Source of the DNA: Vespula vulgaris
Taxonomy: Eukaryota > Arthropoda > Insecta > Hymenoptera > Vespidae
Length of the DNA stretch: 64,000 nt
Assembly: GCF_905475345.1 (NCBI RefSeq)
Contig: NC_066596.1
Span: 405,001-469,000, forward strand
Direction: 5' to 3'
Shown here one piece after another: positions 52,323 through 64,000 of this stretch (the first letter of the stretch is position 1; each line of letters starts with the position of its first letter). Made by a program: the position numbers and the translations under genes. The notes beneath the pieces are model-generated. The model worked only from the letters and a program-made list of their open reading frames with translations. It was not told the origin of the DNA and searched no databases.

Positions 52323-52508
52323 CTGATATGCAATTTGAAAAGGAGTTTGTAGCGCGCTACGACATGCGCTTGCGTGCGAAACATTATATTTAAATCCCGT
52401 ACGTGGCCAGCACGACACGAGGGTACCCATCCAGTTGGAGAGACAAAACTCGAATCGGTCGAAGACGCGATGACGATGGTTAAGTTCCGACATTGACGAT
52501 GAAATCAA
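52323..52508 (-). other. Candidate KLF 5' exon B (speculative)
   Basis: Minus-strand ATG at 52508 opens 62 codons ending TPFQIAYQ at a CAG/GTAGGA donor in phase 0, matching the exon at 47821. The block is GC-richer than its flanks. No family match, so it may instead be untranslated or regulatory. Confidence 0.22.
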
Positions 52509-52589
52509 AGGGAACGGAATGAAACGTTCGTAGATCTAACGGAAAGGGAAATCTTGCGGGAGGTCTTAGGAACCTCTCTAATTTTGATT

Positions 52590-53345
52590 TATAATATTTC
52601 TTTTCCTTCTATGATGCCAGCTGGAATACGTGACTAATATGGAAGTGAAATACAACGGTGATAATATCACAAATTTTTTTTCTCCTTAGCGTTACTAGCA
52701 TACGGAATTGTAAAAATACAAAAATTCTTTTCAAAAATCCTCATAATTTTATTTGTCTTTCTTTTAAATTAATTTGTCTTCCTTGTTTCTTTTCTTTTTT
52801 TTTTATTTAAATTATATGTAGAGCTAGTAAGCGTGAGTATTTATTATGAAAGAGTAGGTATACGAAAATTACGGTATCTTGATTTTCTGAAGGTTGTTAG
52901 CATACATAATTAACATAAATACAAAATTTTCGTCAGAAGTCTTCGTAAAATTATTTATTTCTGTCTACATAAATTTATTTAACCACTTTCGATTAATTAT
53001 TTTATTTTCTTATATGGTTAGCGTGCGTATTTTACATGAAAATCTAGGAATATTAAAAATAATAATATTTTGATTTTTTACAAATATTGTTAGCACATAT
53101 AATTGATATGAATATTTAGGGATATAGACAGAATTCTTGTCGGAAATCTTTGTAATTCTATTTATTTTTGTCTAAATTAATTAACTTTCAATTCGTTATT
53201 ATTTTATTTAATTCTTTTGGAATAAATTTTATTTTTTCTTATGGAATTAGTATATATAGGTATTTACGGTAACACAATGAAATATGAAGCCAATAAAATC
53301 CTTATCAAAAGTATTTGTAATTTTCTTGGTTTTTGCCTAAAACTA
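52590..53345. repeat. Decayed tandem array, four units of about 160-200 bp
   Basis: An anchor, TAGCA/TAGTA, recurs at 52696, 52898, 53091 and 53248. About 40-60 nt after each anchor comes a related block: AATTCTTTTCAAAAATCC; AATTTTCGTCAGAAGTCT; AATTCTTGTCGGAAATCT; AATCCTTATCAAAAGTAT. Each is followed by TAATTTTATTTG-like sequence and a TTTTTGTCTAAA-like tail. A second shared block, GCGTG(A/C)GTATTT, precedes the second and third anchors (52831, 53021). It has no coding potential and does not match any element I know. Confidence 0.75.
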
Positions 53346-53796
53346 TATATATAAAATATATAGACAATATATATATATATCAATTCCATATATTACTGTA
53401 TGTTTTTATTTTTGTATTGTTTTATTTGATTTACAGATTTAGTATCGTTCAAGTATAATAAATATATCTATTTCCGTTTTTTCCCTCTTCCTTTTCTTTT
53501 TCTTTTCTTTTCTTTCTTCTTATTTTTCTTCGTCTCCTCCTCCATATATTTCTTACTCTTTCTATCAGACACCTCGCCCCGTCTCTTTCTCACGTTGCAA
53601 TAATAATAGTGCGGAACCACGAGCAAAGTTCGTCCATCCGGCTATTAATGCGCGTAATCATAGAGCCAGGGTCATCGGTGTTAATAATGCGTTTTCGAAT
53701 CTGTCAGAGCAAGAACGGACACCCACGCAGTCGATAGCGCGTCGTTATTACAATCGCCGTACACGCTCGAATATCTTTGTGTGATGGGGACGTGTA

Positions 53797-53814
53797 TATA
53801 TATATATATATATA
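53797..53814. repeat. (TA)n microsatellite
   Basis: Short TA run between GC-richer flanks. Confidence 0.85.
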
Positions 53815-55527
53815 TGCATGTGCGTTTGTCGGATACGTACAATACGAGTGGCTACGTTGCAAGCTGAATTTTTTATGCTCGTGATCGTATCTGTATCGTT
53901 GCATCCGACAAGGAAAATCTCTTGCACGATCCGTAATGCTACAAAAATGTCGGACGACTCTGATAAAATTCTGACATGATGCGTGTTATATGTAAGTATG
54001 TAGGTATACAGGGTGATACATCAATTCTGTCAAATTAATAAGGGAAGATTCCGAGGTGAAAAATTTTAAAAATTATCAAACTTTATAAATACATACTCTT
54101 AATTAAAGCAATCTTTTTTGTTGTTGCTTGTTTTGATTCCAAGGATGGCAGGCTTGGAGGCTGAAAAATATGTCTATTTTTGTATCCTTATTTGTTATTT
54201 TTAATCTTTTTGCACATTTCTTTTGTTTTTCCTGTTCTATCAAACATGTTATTAGAACAGATTGTTCACTTTGTGAAAAAAATTAAATATTGTTTAAACG
54301 ATCGCGAAGAGTTTAAAAAGTTCTAATAATTTTTTATATTGATAGAAAATGTTTTATATTAACGCAATTATGATTGATTATTATTTTTTACTTTAAAAGG
54401 ATAAATAAAATTTTAAAGATAATGATCTTCTTAGTTTTTATTTTACTATTTGCAAACGATGATAGATATTAAAAAATTTTTAAGATAATGGTTGTTATTC
54501 TTAACATAGTTTATCATTGTTTTAAATAAACATTTCGATTTGTTTAAAGAATGAAATCGAGATATAAATATAAATATTTAAAAGTATATATTGCTGGCGA
54601 CTTTTATTTTACGAAAATTTATATTATTTTTAATTAATTTGTTACACATAGTGTAATTTTTATTCCCTATGAAAGTAAATATCACTTTTGTTGATTATTT
54701 TATTTTTCGAAGATAAATAAATGATGTTTATTTTTATGCCAAATCCATTTTGAAAAAGGCATACACACATATATATAATATGTTTTATTACCATATATAT
54801 CTACCCTTTAATTAGTTACAATTATATAATATATTATATATATATACATATATATAATATAATATACGTAATGAACGATTGAATATTTTACAATTTTTAT
54901 AAATTTATATCAACGTTTTATTATAATTAAATATATATTGAAAAAGAAATCATTTTTCTAACGAAGTATTTTACATTTATAGTAATCTTAGTGTAATACA
55001 ATTAAAGTAAGATATGAATGTATACATTAATGATGTATGTAATTTAATCTACATATAAACAAATATATATGTATATATAAACATATTACAAATATAATCC
55101 ATTAGTTTTAATTCAATTATTAATGAAAAAAAAAGTAGAAACTTTTCTCTTCTTAAACTGAAAATTGATAACAAACAAAAATATCACTTTATTGAAATAT
55201 CCGTAAAGTTTCATAATTATTGTAATTTCCAGTTTCAAAATTTTCTTTTATAAATCTTAACCGTTAATCTATTGGTGAGGGAAAATAGAACTTTATGATT
55301 TTAAGTGATATAGTCAAGTAACTTTCCGGTCATGCTTGATTATATTCGTTTATAATATTGATTCCAAATAATATAAAATCACAATTTAAGGACTATGAAT
55401 TATTATTATTTAATCAAAATTCAGATAGTAGTTTTCAGTCACGTCACAAATTTTTTACATCTCCGAATCAATTTCGCTAACCGTAGATACTGTTTTTGGA
55501 TTCGCGTGCAAGAGGGAAAGAACGTGT

Positions 55528-55529
<2 letters not shown>

Positions 55530-55561
<32 letters not shown>
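55530..55561. repeat. (TA)n microsatellite
   Basis: Pure TA run of about 16 units. Confidence 0.93.
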
Positions 55562-55563
<2 letters not shown>

Positions 55564-58500
55564 ATATAGTACATAGATACGTAATAATCGCGCATAAGGT
55601 TAAAAAAATCGATCAGAAGGCAGGTGGTAGAAGAAAAGGCGAAAAGTCGAAGGTGTTACGGGAACGTTCCGCCATTTCTCATCCCTCACCGTATAACAAA
55701 CGTATAAACGGAGTTTGGTGGTAAAAAGGTTAGGGAATTGCTCTTTGCGTGGCACGCCATATATCATAATTATCGAAAGCGAATCGTCCATCGTATTTAT
55801 GATGGCCGATAGAGTATATATATAGCGACAGCTTTATCGTCCGTTTCATACGGTTGGTTCGTTCGTTCTATTTATCGATTTCGACGAGCGAAATGGGACG
55901 TAGGAAGATGGATGAAAAGCTTGTTGGTCGAAGGAAAGCGGCCATCTTGTCTGTGTGTTCGTGTCTTCGCGTCCGTCGCGTGTGTTCGTGGTAACGAAGC
56001 GTAGCGCGCAGAAGCGAGCCTCGCCGAATCAATCTGGCGAAGCCACACCCTCTGACCTAAAGCCGTATTATCTCGATAAAACGCAAAGGGAAATGTCAGG
56101 TTGTAGAGAGAGAAAGAGAGAGAGAGAGCGTGTGTCGGCCATTATTACGAAGCGAAGAGTAGTAAAAGAGGAAGACTTCGATCGTGTTGGAAAGGCTCAA
56201 AGGTTGGCCCGAATTCGAGATTCTCATTGCCATCGGAAGAGAATAGAATAGTTCTCGATTTATTAGACTTTGTTTCTATACTTGGAATATCCTTGTCTTC
56301 GTTGAAAAGTCGAAGTGGAGAGGAACTTCGAAGAATGGAACTCGTGCTTTTCCTATCTTTTATTTCATTTTATTCGAATAAATGTTTTATTTATAACGGC
56401 ACTTATTTATGAACCGATTGATATGAACTATGTAAAATTGTAAAGCCAAAAATTCTGATTATAAAACATCGTATTTATTAGGGTTGAAGTACTGTTTTAT
56501 TATAATGAACTTCTTATTTGTGATCTTAGTTATTCATGAATAAACTCAATATGTTCGTTTATGGATAAGAAGTCATGTTATTGATACGAGATAAAAATAT
56601 TATTATCTAAAATTACAAAGATCAAGTAGGTACCTATTACCTGCCTTGCGTTTTATTAAAGACGATCGTCTATCGTCTTATTTCTATCCTCGACTTTTTT
56701 ATTTTCTTTAATCTCGTTTATTCTTCGATCCCTTAACTTCTTTCATTAGTCGTGTCGAAGGAATCTTGTCGGTGTTATCTTAAATGTGATCTGTCATGCG
56801 TATTGAGGATTGTCATGGAAATTATTACTTTATCGCCATTTCAATTTCGGAACGACATTCCTCCTTTTCTTTTCTTTTCTTTTCTTTCTTTTCTTTTTCT
56901 TTTTTCTTCCTTCTCTCCTTCTGTACCTACAAGTCTTCCTGTTCATCGTTCAAATAAACTACCGTCTGAGAGAGTCAACGACTGACGTGCTTCACGGGGT
57001 TGCCGCTCATGATTCTATGGGTTCTCTTACGTTATGTCTCTATAGACCTTTTATTCTTCCTTCTTCTTCTTCTTCTTCTCTTGTGATTCGTCTTTCGACC
57101 AACCACCGTCTGCCATGCGTCATTTCTGCGCGTGGAAATCATAATTTCGATCCGTCGTATTCGTGTCTTGCGAGTTCCCTTTGTTCTGCTATTTTTTTTC
57201 TCCAGAGAAATAAATCATGATCTCTCTTAAACGTGTTCTATGTTATAAGTTAACATTCTATCATGTTTTATGAAAATATTACTTACGCATGAACGAATAC
57301 TCGATTGTCTCGTTCAATATTACACTTTTTTTTATAATCATAAGAGAATCATTATGAATTTTATTAAATAATCATTCAATAAATATAGCGAGTTGATTCA
57401 TAAATAAATGTCTTTATAAGTAATAAGTTTGTTATAATAAAATAGCACTATAAAATATGATATTTTTACAATAGCAACTTCTAATTTAGTATATCGTATA
57501 GTTATTTTGGGTTGAATTATACATATAAATGCCGTTTTATTATAAGTGGTAGCATTTATTTATTAATTAATCCAATATAATTCAACAGAAGAAAATTAAT
57601 TTAAGATAAGAGTTGATAAAATAAAAAAAATGCTTACACGTGTCTACGAAAAAAATGGTTGTAAAAGAAAGTCAACATTATTTGTAATGTTATACTGTTA
57701 TAATTTAATAATCATTATTTATTGTAATATTTTGTTTACCTCGATTATTACTTTTAGAATTTTTCTTGTTATCTTTTCTTTTTTTTTATCAAATTCCTAA
57801 TCGCATAAATTCTTTATAAAAAATCTTATAATGTATATATAAGATTATTTATTTAGATATAAAATATTAAAAATTTTAACATTATTTATCGGTCAATCCT
57901 ATAATAGAATAATATAATAAGTAAATAAATAAATAAATATGTATGATAATCTCTCTGTAATAAAACAGTGCGAAGTCTTAGCACTACAAAACGATTTTTC
58001 CACACAATTTAAGTTTTTTTCTTTCACTTGAAAACTATTGAGCATCTTTTTTCTCTTTTCCGATTTTTCTTTTCTGATTGGGCTATGTATGTTATTAGAA
58101 TACGTGTAAAGAATGGCCAAATTTTGACTATCAGTTGGTTTGTATACATATAGAGAAAAATTTGCGTACCGGTTATGTAAATTATATTTTATTAATTTTT
58201 TTTTATTGTTACTAAATATATAAATCATATCTGATAATAAATATGTAAAATAAACGAGGAAAAGAAAGGAGAAGTATCGAATAAAAATCCATAGATTAAA
58301 CATTTTAAACAGACATGTGTGATCCACCTAATATTTTAATTAATTTATATAGCTGTTTTAAAATAATTCAAATATATGGTTTTGTTATCCTCATATGTTT
58401 TTGTTTTTATAAAAGTAAGTTTATTTTTATGTTTATATTAAAATTATAATAAAAAGTAAATAAATTTTTGTCAAATATTGAAAATTTTCTAAAATTATTT

Positions 58501-59006
58501 TAATATTAGCAGAAAGGCGTTATTTAATAATTATGATATATTGAGTATTTCTGTCTTATTTTAGTTTATAAAAGATATTAATATATCACCACAAAAACAT
58601 TGTTTAAACGAACTGAATAATTTTTAATATTTTCTTTTTATGATAATAAGTATTATGATAATAAGTATATTAAACTTTAAATTACAGTTTCTAATTTCCA
58701 TAAAAATTTCTGCTAAATAGAAAATATAACATAAAATATCTTAAATGATATGATTTGGGCAAATCTCTCTTGAATAACATGTACGCTGTAAATTAAATCA
58801 GAATAAAATACTCTTAAATTTAAGTCTGAAAAGTTTTCTAAAACATTTTTTGAACTTACGACAACAAGCGTAAAATATTCGATACATTGATTCATTTAAA
58901 AATCATGAAGTCATGAAAAATAAAAAGGTTGTGAATATAATAATAAAAATAAAGAAAATTGGTAACATTAAAATTCTTATTATTAATAAATCAAAAAGAC
59001 AGACGA

Positions 59007-59057
59007 AGAGAGAGAGCGAGAGCAAGAGCGAGAGAGAGAGAGAGAGAGAGAGAGAAA
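59007..59057. repeat. (GA)n microsatellite
   Basis: GA tract with GCGA and GCAA interruptions on the left. Confidence 0.93.
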
Positions 59058-59191
59058 GATCAGAATCATTTCCTAGATCTAAATCAAAACGAATCAAACT
59101 AAAAATCGATAGTTAAGAACCGAGTCTAAGAGTTTTGGTCTTAAGCTGGGTCCAACAAATGGCTATAGGATCCCATCTCAGAGGTCCTTTG

Positions 59192-59238
59192 CTTCTCTCT
59201 CTTTCTCTCTCTCTCTCTTTTTCCCTGTCTCTCTCTTT
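59192..59238. repeat. (CT)n microsatellite
   Basis: Imperfect CT tract about 140 bp from the GA tract at 59007, so the two are in inverted orientation and could form a hairpin. Confidence 0.92.
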
Positions 59239-59549
59239 GAAGTGGCTGTACTGCCACGGACACGTAGATTCTATCTCCCCATTCAGCCGGCTAGGTAATA
59301 AAACTCTTGCGTCCATTATTTACTTGCATTATCGTTACTTTACGCCCACGTGGACGCGCCGTATTTATGGTGAAATTATTCAGCATTATTTCGCGGATAT
59401 GAATAAGATTGTAGATACGGCGAAACGATAGATATATAATTCGCAAAATCTCGTGGACCGTTGAGAGAAGAAGAAGAGAAAAATAAGAGGACGAGGAGGA
59501 TGAGGATGAGGATGACGCGTGCCTCTTCGAGGATGGCGTAGGAAGAGAG

Positions 59550-59550
59550 A

Positions 59551-59586
<36 letters not shown>
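59550..59586. repeat. (GA)n microsatellite
   Basis: Pure GA run preceded by an AGGAGGATGAGGATGAGG purine-rich stretch. Confidence 0.94.
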
Positions 59587-59592
<6 letters not shown>

Positions 59593-61578
59593 TCCCCGAC
59601 AACGGATAGTAAAGCCGACGCGATCGAAGCCAGACACGAATCGCGGTCCTTTGTTTTATAACGCCAACGATCGCTCCCTCGATTTATCGTGATGCTCGCG
59701 AGGGAGATGGAAGATCTTATGTGAGAAGAGAAAAGAATATTTGTCTGTGTATTTTTAACAAGAAGGAGAGAGAGAAACAGAGATGGAGACGAGGACAGAG
59801 ATAGATAGACTTAGCAGTTAAATAAAATCAATTAGATTTCAGTGTGAATTGTATAGTTGTTACGTAAAGCATATTGATTAGGATCTTTTTAATTTGATCA
59901 ATCGATTAATTTCGATTCATACGTAGGTTATTTGAATCGCCGAGCGGATTTTTTTCTCTCTTTTTTTCTTTTTAACGTTCACCGCCTTAAATTATCTTTT
60001 ATGGCTTATCGTTTAGTATTAAAAAGAAAAAAAAAAAAGAAAAAAAAAGAACGTGATCGATCATTACGATACGTAATATCCAATGATCGTATTGTTTATC
60101 ATCATAACGATACTCATATACGATATACGTTAATCGCTGGCATTCCGTTCGTACCACAGACCGCCATATTTTTTTACGTATCACGTTTTTCTATGTGGCT
60201 ATGTATTTACATATGTATGTATGTACGCGTCGAACGCAGACGGCATTCGTTTCGAAGGTAACATCGTAAATCATATCTGTCTTCGGAGCGAGCTCCTAAT
60301 GCGAGTTTACTCGATCAAATAGAAAGAAATAGCTTTTGCGAAATTCGTAAGATCAGATGACAGAACTTGTATTTCTTTAAATTATATGATAATTGTTTAG
60401 AACAAAAATTTGTTATTTCTTTGAAAAGATATAAAATATGAAAGAATAAAAGAATAAAAACTTTATTTAAAAAAATATAAAATATTGAAAAGGAATTTAA
60501 GCACGAATTTAAATACGATCGTTCATTTTTCGAAATTCAAAATGGCTTAACTTTTAACTCCAATTAACATATGTAACTCGTTGCCTAGTTTCGATTCAGA
60601 AACGTCGCGTTATCGTCCTAGAAAATAAAGATCTCTTCGAATACCGGTTGCAAAAGTCGCGCAAAATGATCTTGTGTAACGATATTCTCGTAGAAGAGAA
60701 CAGGGGGTGAAGAAGGAGGAGGAGGAGGAGGATCGAAGATGAGGTGGAGAGGAGGCGAGGAAACGAATTACTTTCGACGAGAATATCATTGTTCCCCGTA
60801 CAGATTTCGTAAGTAGATTGGCATTTGTGATGCAAGCCGAGCTACACTGACCTTTAAACAACTTTCTTTAGGCTACGCGTGACTTGATCTCAGAACTCGA
60901 CTCCTCGGTTCTCTTGCTCACCAGTTTGATACGTCGTATGTATATGTATGTATTATCTATCTGACTATACTTGTATGTACCCACATAAGTTTGTAGATAT
61001 ACCCCATTTGAGAGTGTTGAAGGCACGTAACAGAAGAAATAACGTTTTGATATTACCACGAACTTTGCTGAACTTCGTTGAGAAAAGCGAACGTATACCT
61101 ACTACGTGTTTTACGCATCTAAATTATACGTAGGAAGGATTATATCTGCTTTTGGATCGAAATCGTAAGACGGCACCTTTTAAGAGATCTGCGATGTAAG
61201 TAAGTACTTACTTTGACTAGCTAACTGAGTGTCTTTCATCTTTAATAAGGTCGCCGAGAGACTCGTTGATCTTTTTTAGAAAAAAACTCTCTATACCTTT
61301 TCTATGGTGTATGTCACAGCGTTTCCCTTTTTCTATTTTTTTCTTTCTATCTTTTTCTCTTTCTCTCTTTCTTTCTTTCAAGTCGCGTTTCTCTCGCAAT
61401 GGAGGAGGAGGAAATAACAACATGGCTTACGATTTCTCCGTAAACACAGCCCAAGGAAATTTATGCACGACGATACGGTACAATGATGGTAACTTAAAGA
61501 GATCATAAATATGAAATGCAACACTTCGAACGATCGTGATCCGTTCGAGGGGAAATTTCTTTGCTAGGAACAATATTT

Positions 61579-61596
61579 CTCTCTCTCTCTCTCTCC
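61579..61596. repeat. (CT)n microsatellite
   Basis: Short CT run. Confidence 0.85.
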
Positions 61597-62329
61597 TGAG
61601 TTCCCTTAATCTCAAAGTTATTAATAAATTTCACTTCCTTATTCGATATACTCGTTCCTTTTTTTCAATCGCGTCCATTAAACATCCATCTAATATCTAT
61701 TTAATTTAATTATCTTGATTATTATTATCATTTTAATGATTTTCAAAGCAAAGATCATTGATCATTTGGAAAGATCTGATGAGCAGACATGTTAACGTAT
61801 GACGATACTTATACTGGCAATGACTTTCGGATAGAAAATTACTTAATGAATATGGGGACATGCAACGCATTATGGCGTATTAAAACGCACGTGTGCGTGG
61901 GCACATCGTTGTTTCCCTTTTGTCTCCTCCTTCCATCTTTCTTTCACTCATCAGTTCTGACCTCCCTTTTCCTCCTTCTCCCTTCACCATCACCACTAAT
62001 ACTATCACGCTCGTTCTCTTATACGTATATATTACCAGACTCATCGCCTTCTAGCTTGTCCTATTTTGACAAGCGGCTCTCGTGTTACCTTCACGGAGCA
62101 CGTGTCACAGGCACGACCCTTTTTCAACCCCGTTGTGTTCGCTCATGTGACCTCACAGTTGATTCTCTGACACTGTTTACCGAGAAAGCTTAAAGGTTTT
62201 TTTTTCTTTTTTTATCGTTTAGGAAATAAATCGACATTATAATTCTACGTTTTTCTTTTCTTTTTTTTTTTAAGGTGTAATGAAATTTGTCAATGTGATA
62301 TTCTTTGCTTCGTGAGAAACTTTTTAGGG

Positions 62330-62895
62330 ATTAAATTTGTTATAGTTCGATGTTGCGAAAATGTTCTAGTTTAATGTTGAAGATTTTTAATTCAACAGAT
62401 ATTATTAGGCATATGTTTTTTGTTTTCATATTTAAGATAAACGGAAGCATGATTTACGTTAAAAATTTATCATAAAAGCAATCAAAAATTTGCGGATGCG
62501 ATTAAAATTTTAATTTGCGAATTTAACGAAAGATTCCCATCTATCTCTAAGTTTCATTACAAAATTTGTGTATAATGTATTCTTATGTATTTACGTGAAG
62601 TGCGCGTGCACGTACAGGGACATACCGATTTTAATTGTTGAATGATCGTGAAGATTAATTTGGAATTAGTATAAAAAATTAAATTACACGTCAAGAAGGT
62701 TCATGAATAATTTTTGATTCAACCGGACTTTTGATTTCAAAATGACGAGCCTTTAACAAATGAAAAAAATGTATTTATAAAAAATAGCATATTTATCGAA
62801 AATGATAAAAATTGATTTACTATTACTACTATTACTAATTAGTTTTGTTATAATCCGATGTTGAAAATATTCTAGTTTAATATCAAAGTTTAAGA
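62330..62895. repeat. Pair of diverged direct repeats
   Basis: Copies at about 62330-62390 and 62841-62895 share TTTGTTATA, a TCCGATGTTG-like block, AAAATATTCTAGTTTAAT and a run of matching bases after it. Similarity may resume weakly about 150 nt further on. Origin unknown. Confidence 0.5.
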
Positions 62896-63159
62896 TTACA
62901 GTCATTAAAGGAGTACAAAAAAGATAGGCATTTCAATCAACATTGAAAATATCTCCATCGACCTTTGTAATAGAACATCTCGAAGATTAATCTTACAAAT
63001 GTATCCGTCATATCTAAACTTCATGCTTTATAATATAACACTTTAAAACAATTTTTATATTTAGATAAACATGAATAATTCCAAAGTATTCAGAAAACAA
63101 AATGAACGATACATTTGCGCAGATTTAATTATCGTTTATTCTCATTATACGTAGATGAT

Positions 63160-63620
63160 TCTTGTTGAGGGTAAAGGAGGAGGCTCGCGAACGTATTAAT
63201 TCGGCGTTACGAAAGGGTTAAGCGGTGGCAAATAGCTATCACGAGGAAGAAAGGCGACGACGTGGCTAAGAGTCGCGTGCCTGACCCCGAACGGCCGTGT
63301 CCGGTCGAACGGTCGATTCCATCCTTCTTCTTCCCTTCCCCCACTCCTCCTACTCGTTCTACCCCCACCATATAACCGGCACTACCACCACCGATGGTAA
63401 CAGAAGCAGCCGTGAGCTTGCTGGCTCACCCGGCACTTCATCATCGATCTCTCATTGTTAGACGCTCGTCTCACGCGATCCGCACATCCCATGAACGTGT
63501 ATGCTTCCCTCATTAGCTGAGAGGAGCCCTCTCTCTGACTTCGTATATTAAACGAAGCGCATCCTTCGCGACGCATAAATCCAGGTAGACGCACGCGACA
63601 ACAAATTGCGTTTATCGTCG
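63160..63620. promoter_or_regulatory. CpG-rich block, candidate promoter or enhancer
   Basis: The most GC/CpG-rich block of the right half, with a TATAAC sequence near 63371 and bounded by a CT tract. No protein-coding exon is recognised. It could be an upstream promoter of the KLF gene or a conserved enhancer. Confidence 0.3.
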
Positions 63621-63623
63621 AAA

Positions 63624-63624
<1 letters not shown>

Positions 63625-63655
<31 letters not shown>

Positions 63656-63664
63656 TTCTCTCTC
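63625..63664. repeat. (CT)n microsatellite
   Basis: CT tract with TTTCT interruptions at the right edge of the CpG-rich block. Confidence 0.92.
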
Positions 63665-64000
63665 TTTTTAACACTTTTTTTCTTTCTTCTTTTTTTGTCG
63701 TTAACTTTCAACGATGCAATTATAGTTGATAAAAATTTCTTAAACATTATCTTGCTTTTCTCGTTTACTTCGACATCGTTACGCGATTCGAGAAATATTG
63801 AAGACAATTTTTCATATTGCTAATGGTCAACATTTTTTTTTTTCTTGAACGGAAGATTCTACGCAGGATATATTTTTTTCTTCTTTCGTTTTCGTTAAGT
63901 TTCAACGATGTAATTTGTATACTTGGACGAAATGGTCGATAAACAATCGTTAAAAGTTTGTCTTTTCTTTTCGTTGACTTCGATATGGATTTGAGAAATA

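Larger units (their letters stand above)
47822..64000. other. Upstream intron(s) and regulatory region of the KLF gene
   Basis: 16 kb with no recognisable conserved protein gene. AT-rich stretches alternate with GC-richer, CpG-containing blocks (about 48150-48680, 51170-51480, 52230-52560, 53570-53790, 55840-56220, 59120-59700, 60580-60930, 63160-63620), often beside GA/CT tracts. The KLF start codon must lie here or beyond 64000. A developmental regulator with distant promoters and enhancers would fit. Confidence 0.5.

Overview
This window is AT-rich nuclear DNA from an arthropod, most likely an insect and probably a hymenopteran such as a bee or ant. The evidence is spliced animal genes with short GT-AG introns, CpG-containing islands in AT-rich surroundings, many (GA)n, (TA)n and (CA)n microsatellites, and mariner-type transposon remnants. 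The order assignment is an impression from composition and protein similarity, not a proof. I saw no bacterial operons, CRISPR, rRNA or convincing tRNA genes.

Left half (2-32 kb), compact and gene-rich: (1) Med13 (skuld), a Mediator kinase-module subunit, + strand, 2013-13782, 16 exons, first short coding exon not found. (2) C1GALT1, core 1 beta-1,3-galactosyltransferase, - strand, 16861-18685, 5 exons, complete at 365 aa. (3) TXNDC15, a membrane thioredoxin-domain protein, + strand, 22082-23120, 4 exons. (4) An unnamed poly-C2H2 zinc-finger gene, + strand, 24088-27208, 7 exons, 754 aa. (5) ESF1, a pre-rRNA processing factor, - strand, 28855-31756, 7 exons, 731 aa. Med13/C1GALT1 and zinc finger/ESF1 are tail-to-tail pairs; C1GALT1/TXNDC15 are divergent. 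All the models above keep phase across every junction.

Right half (32-64 kb), gene-poor: the only recognised protein gene is a Kruppel-like factor of the KLF5/dar1 type on the - strand. Its three zinc fingers are split over exons at 36439-36632, 46031-46090 and 46858-47821. The start codon lies further upstream, in or beyond the window. Its 9.4-kb last intron and 16-kb upstream region hold numerous (GA/CT)n tracts, GC-richer blocks that look like regulatory DNA or unannotated 5' exons, an internally deleted mariner with intact TIRs and TA target site, a 74-bp mariner-type MITE, a decayed ~960-bp long-TIR transposon, and a decayed four-unit tandem repeat of roughly 160-200 bp.

The genes do not form one pathway. 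They cover transcription control (Med13, KLF, zinc finger), Golgi O-glycosylation (C1GALT1), a membrane thioredoxin-fold protein (TXNDC15) and ribosome biogenesis (ESF1). No clearly new biological system was found. The most useful observations are a hidden 150-nt Med13 exon, the transposon remnants, the ~200-bp tandem repeat, and possible alternative 5' exons for the KLF gene.
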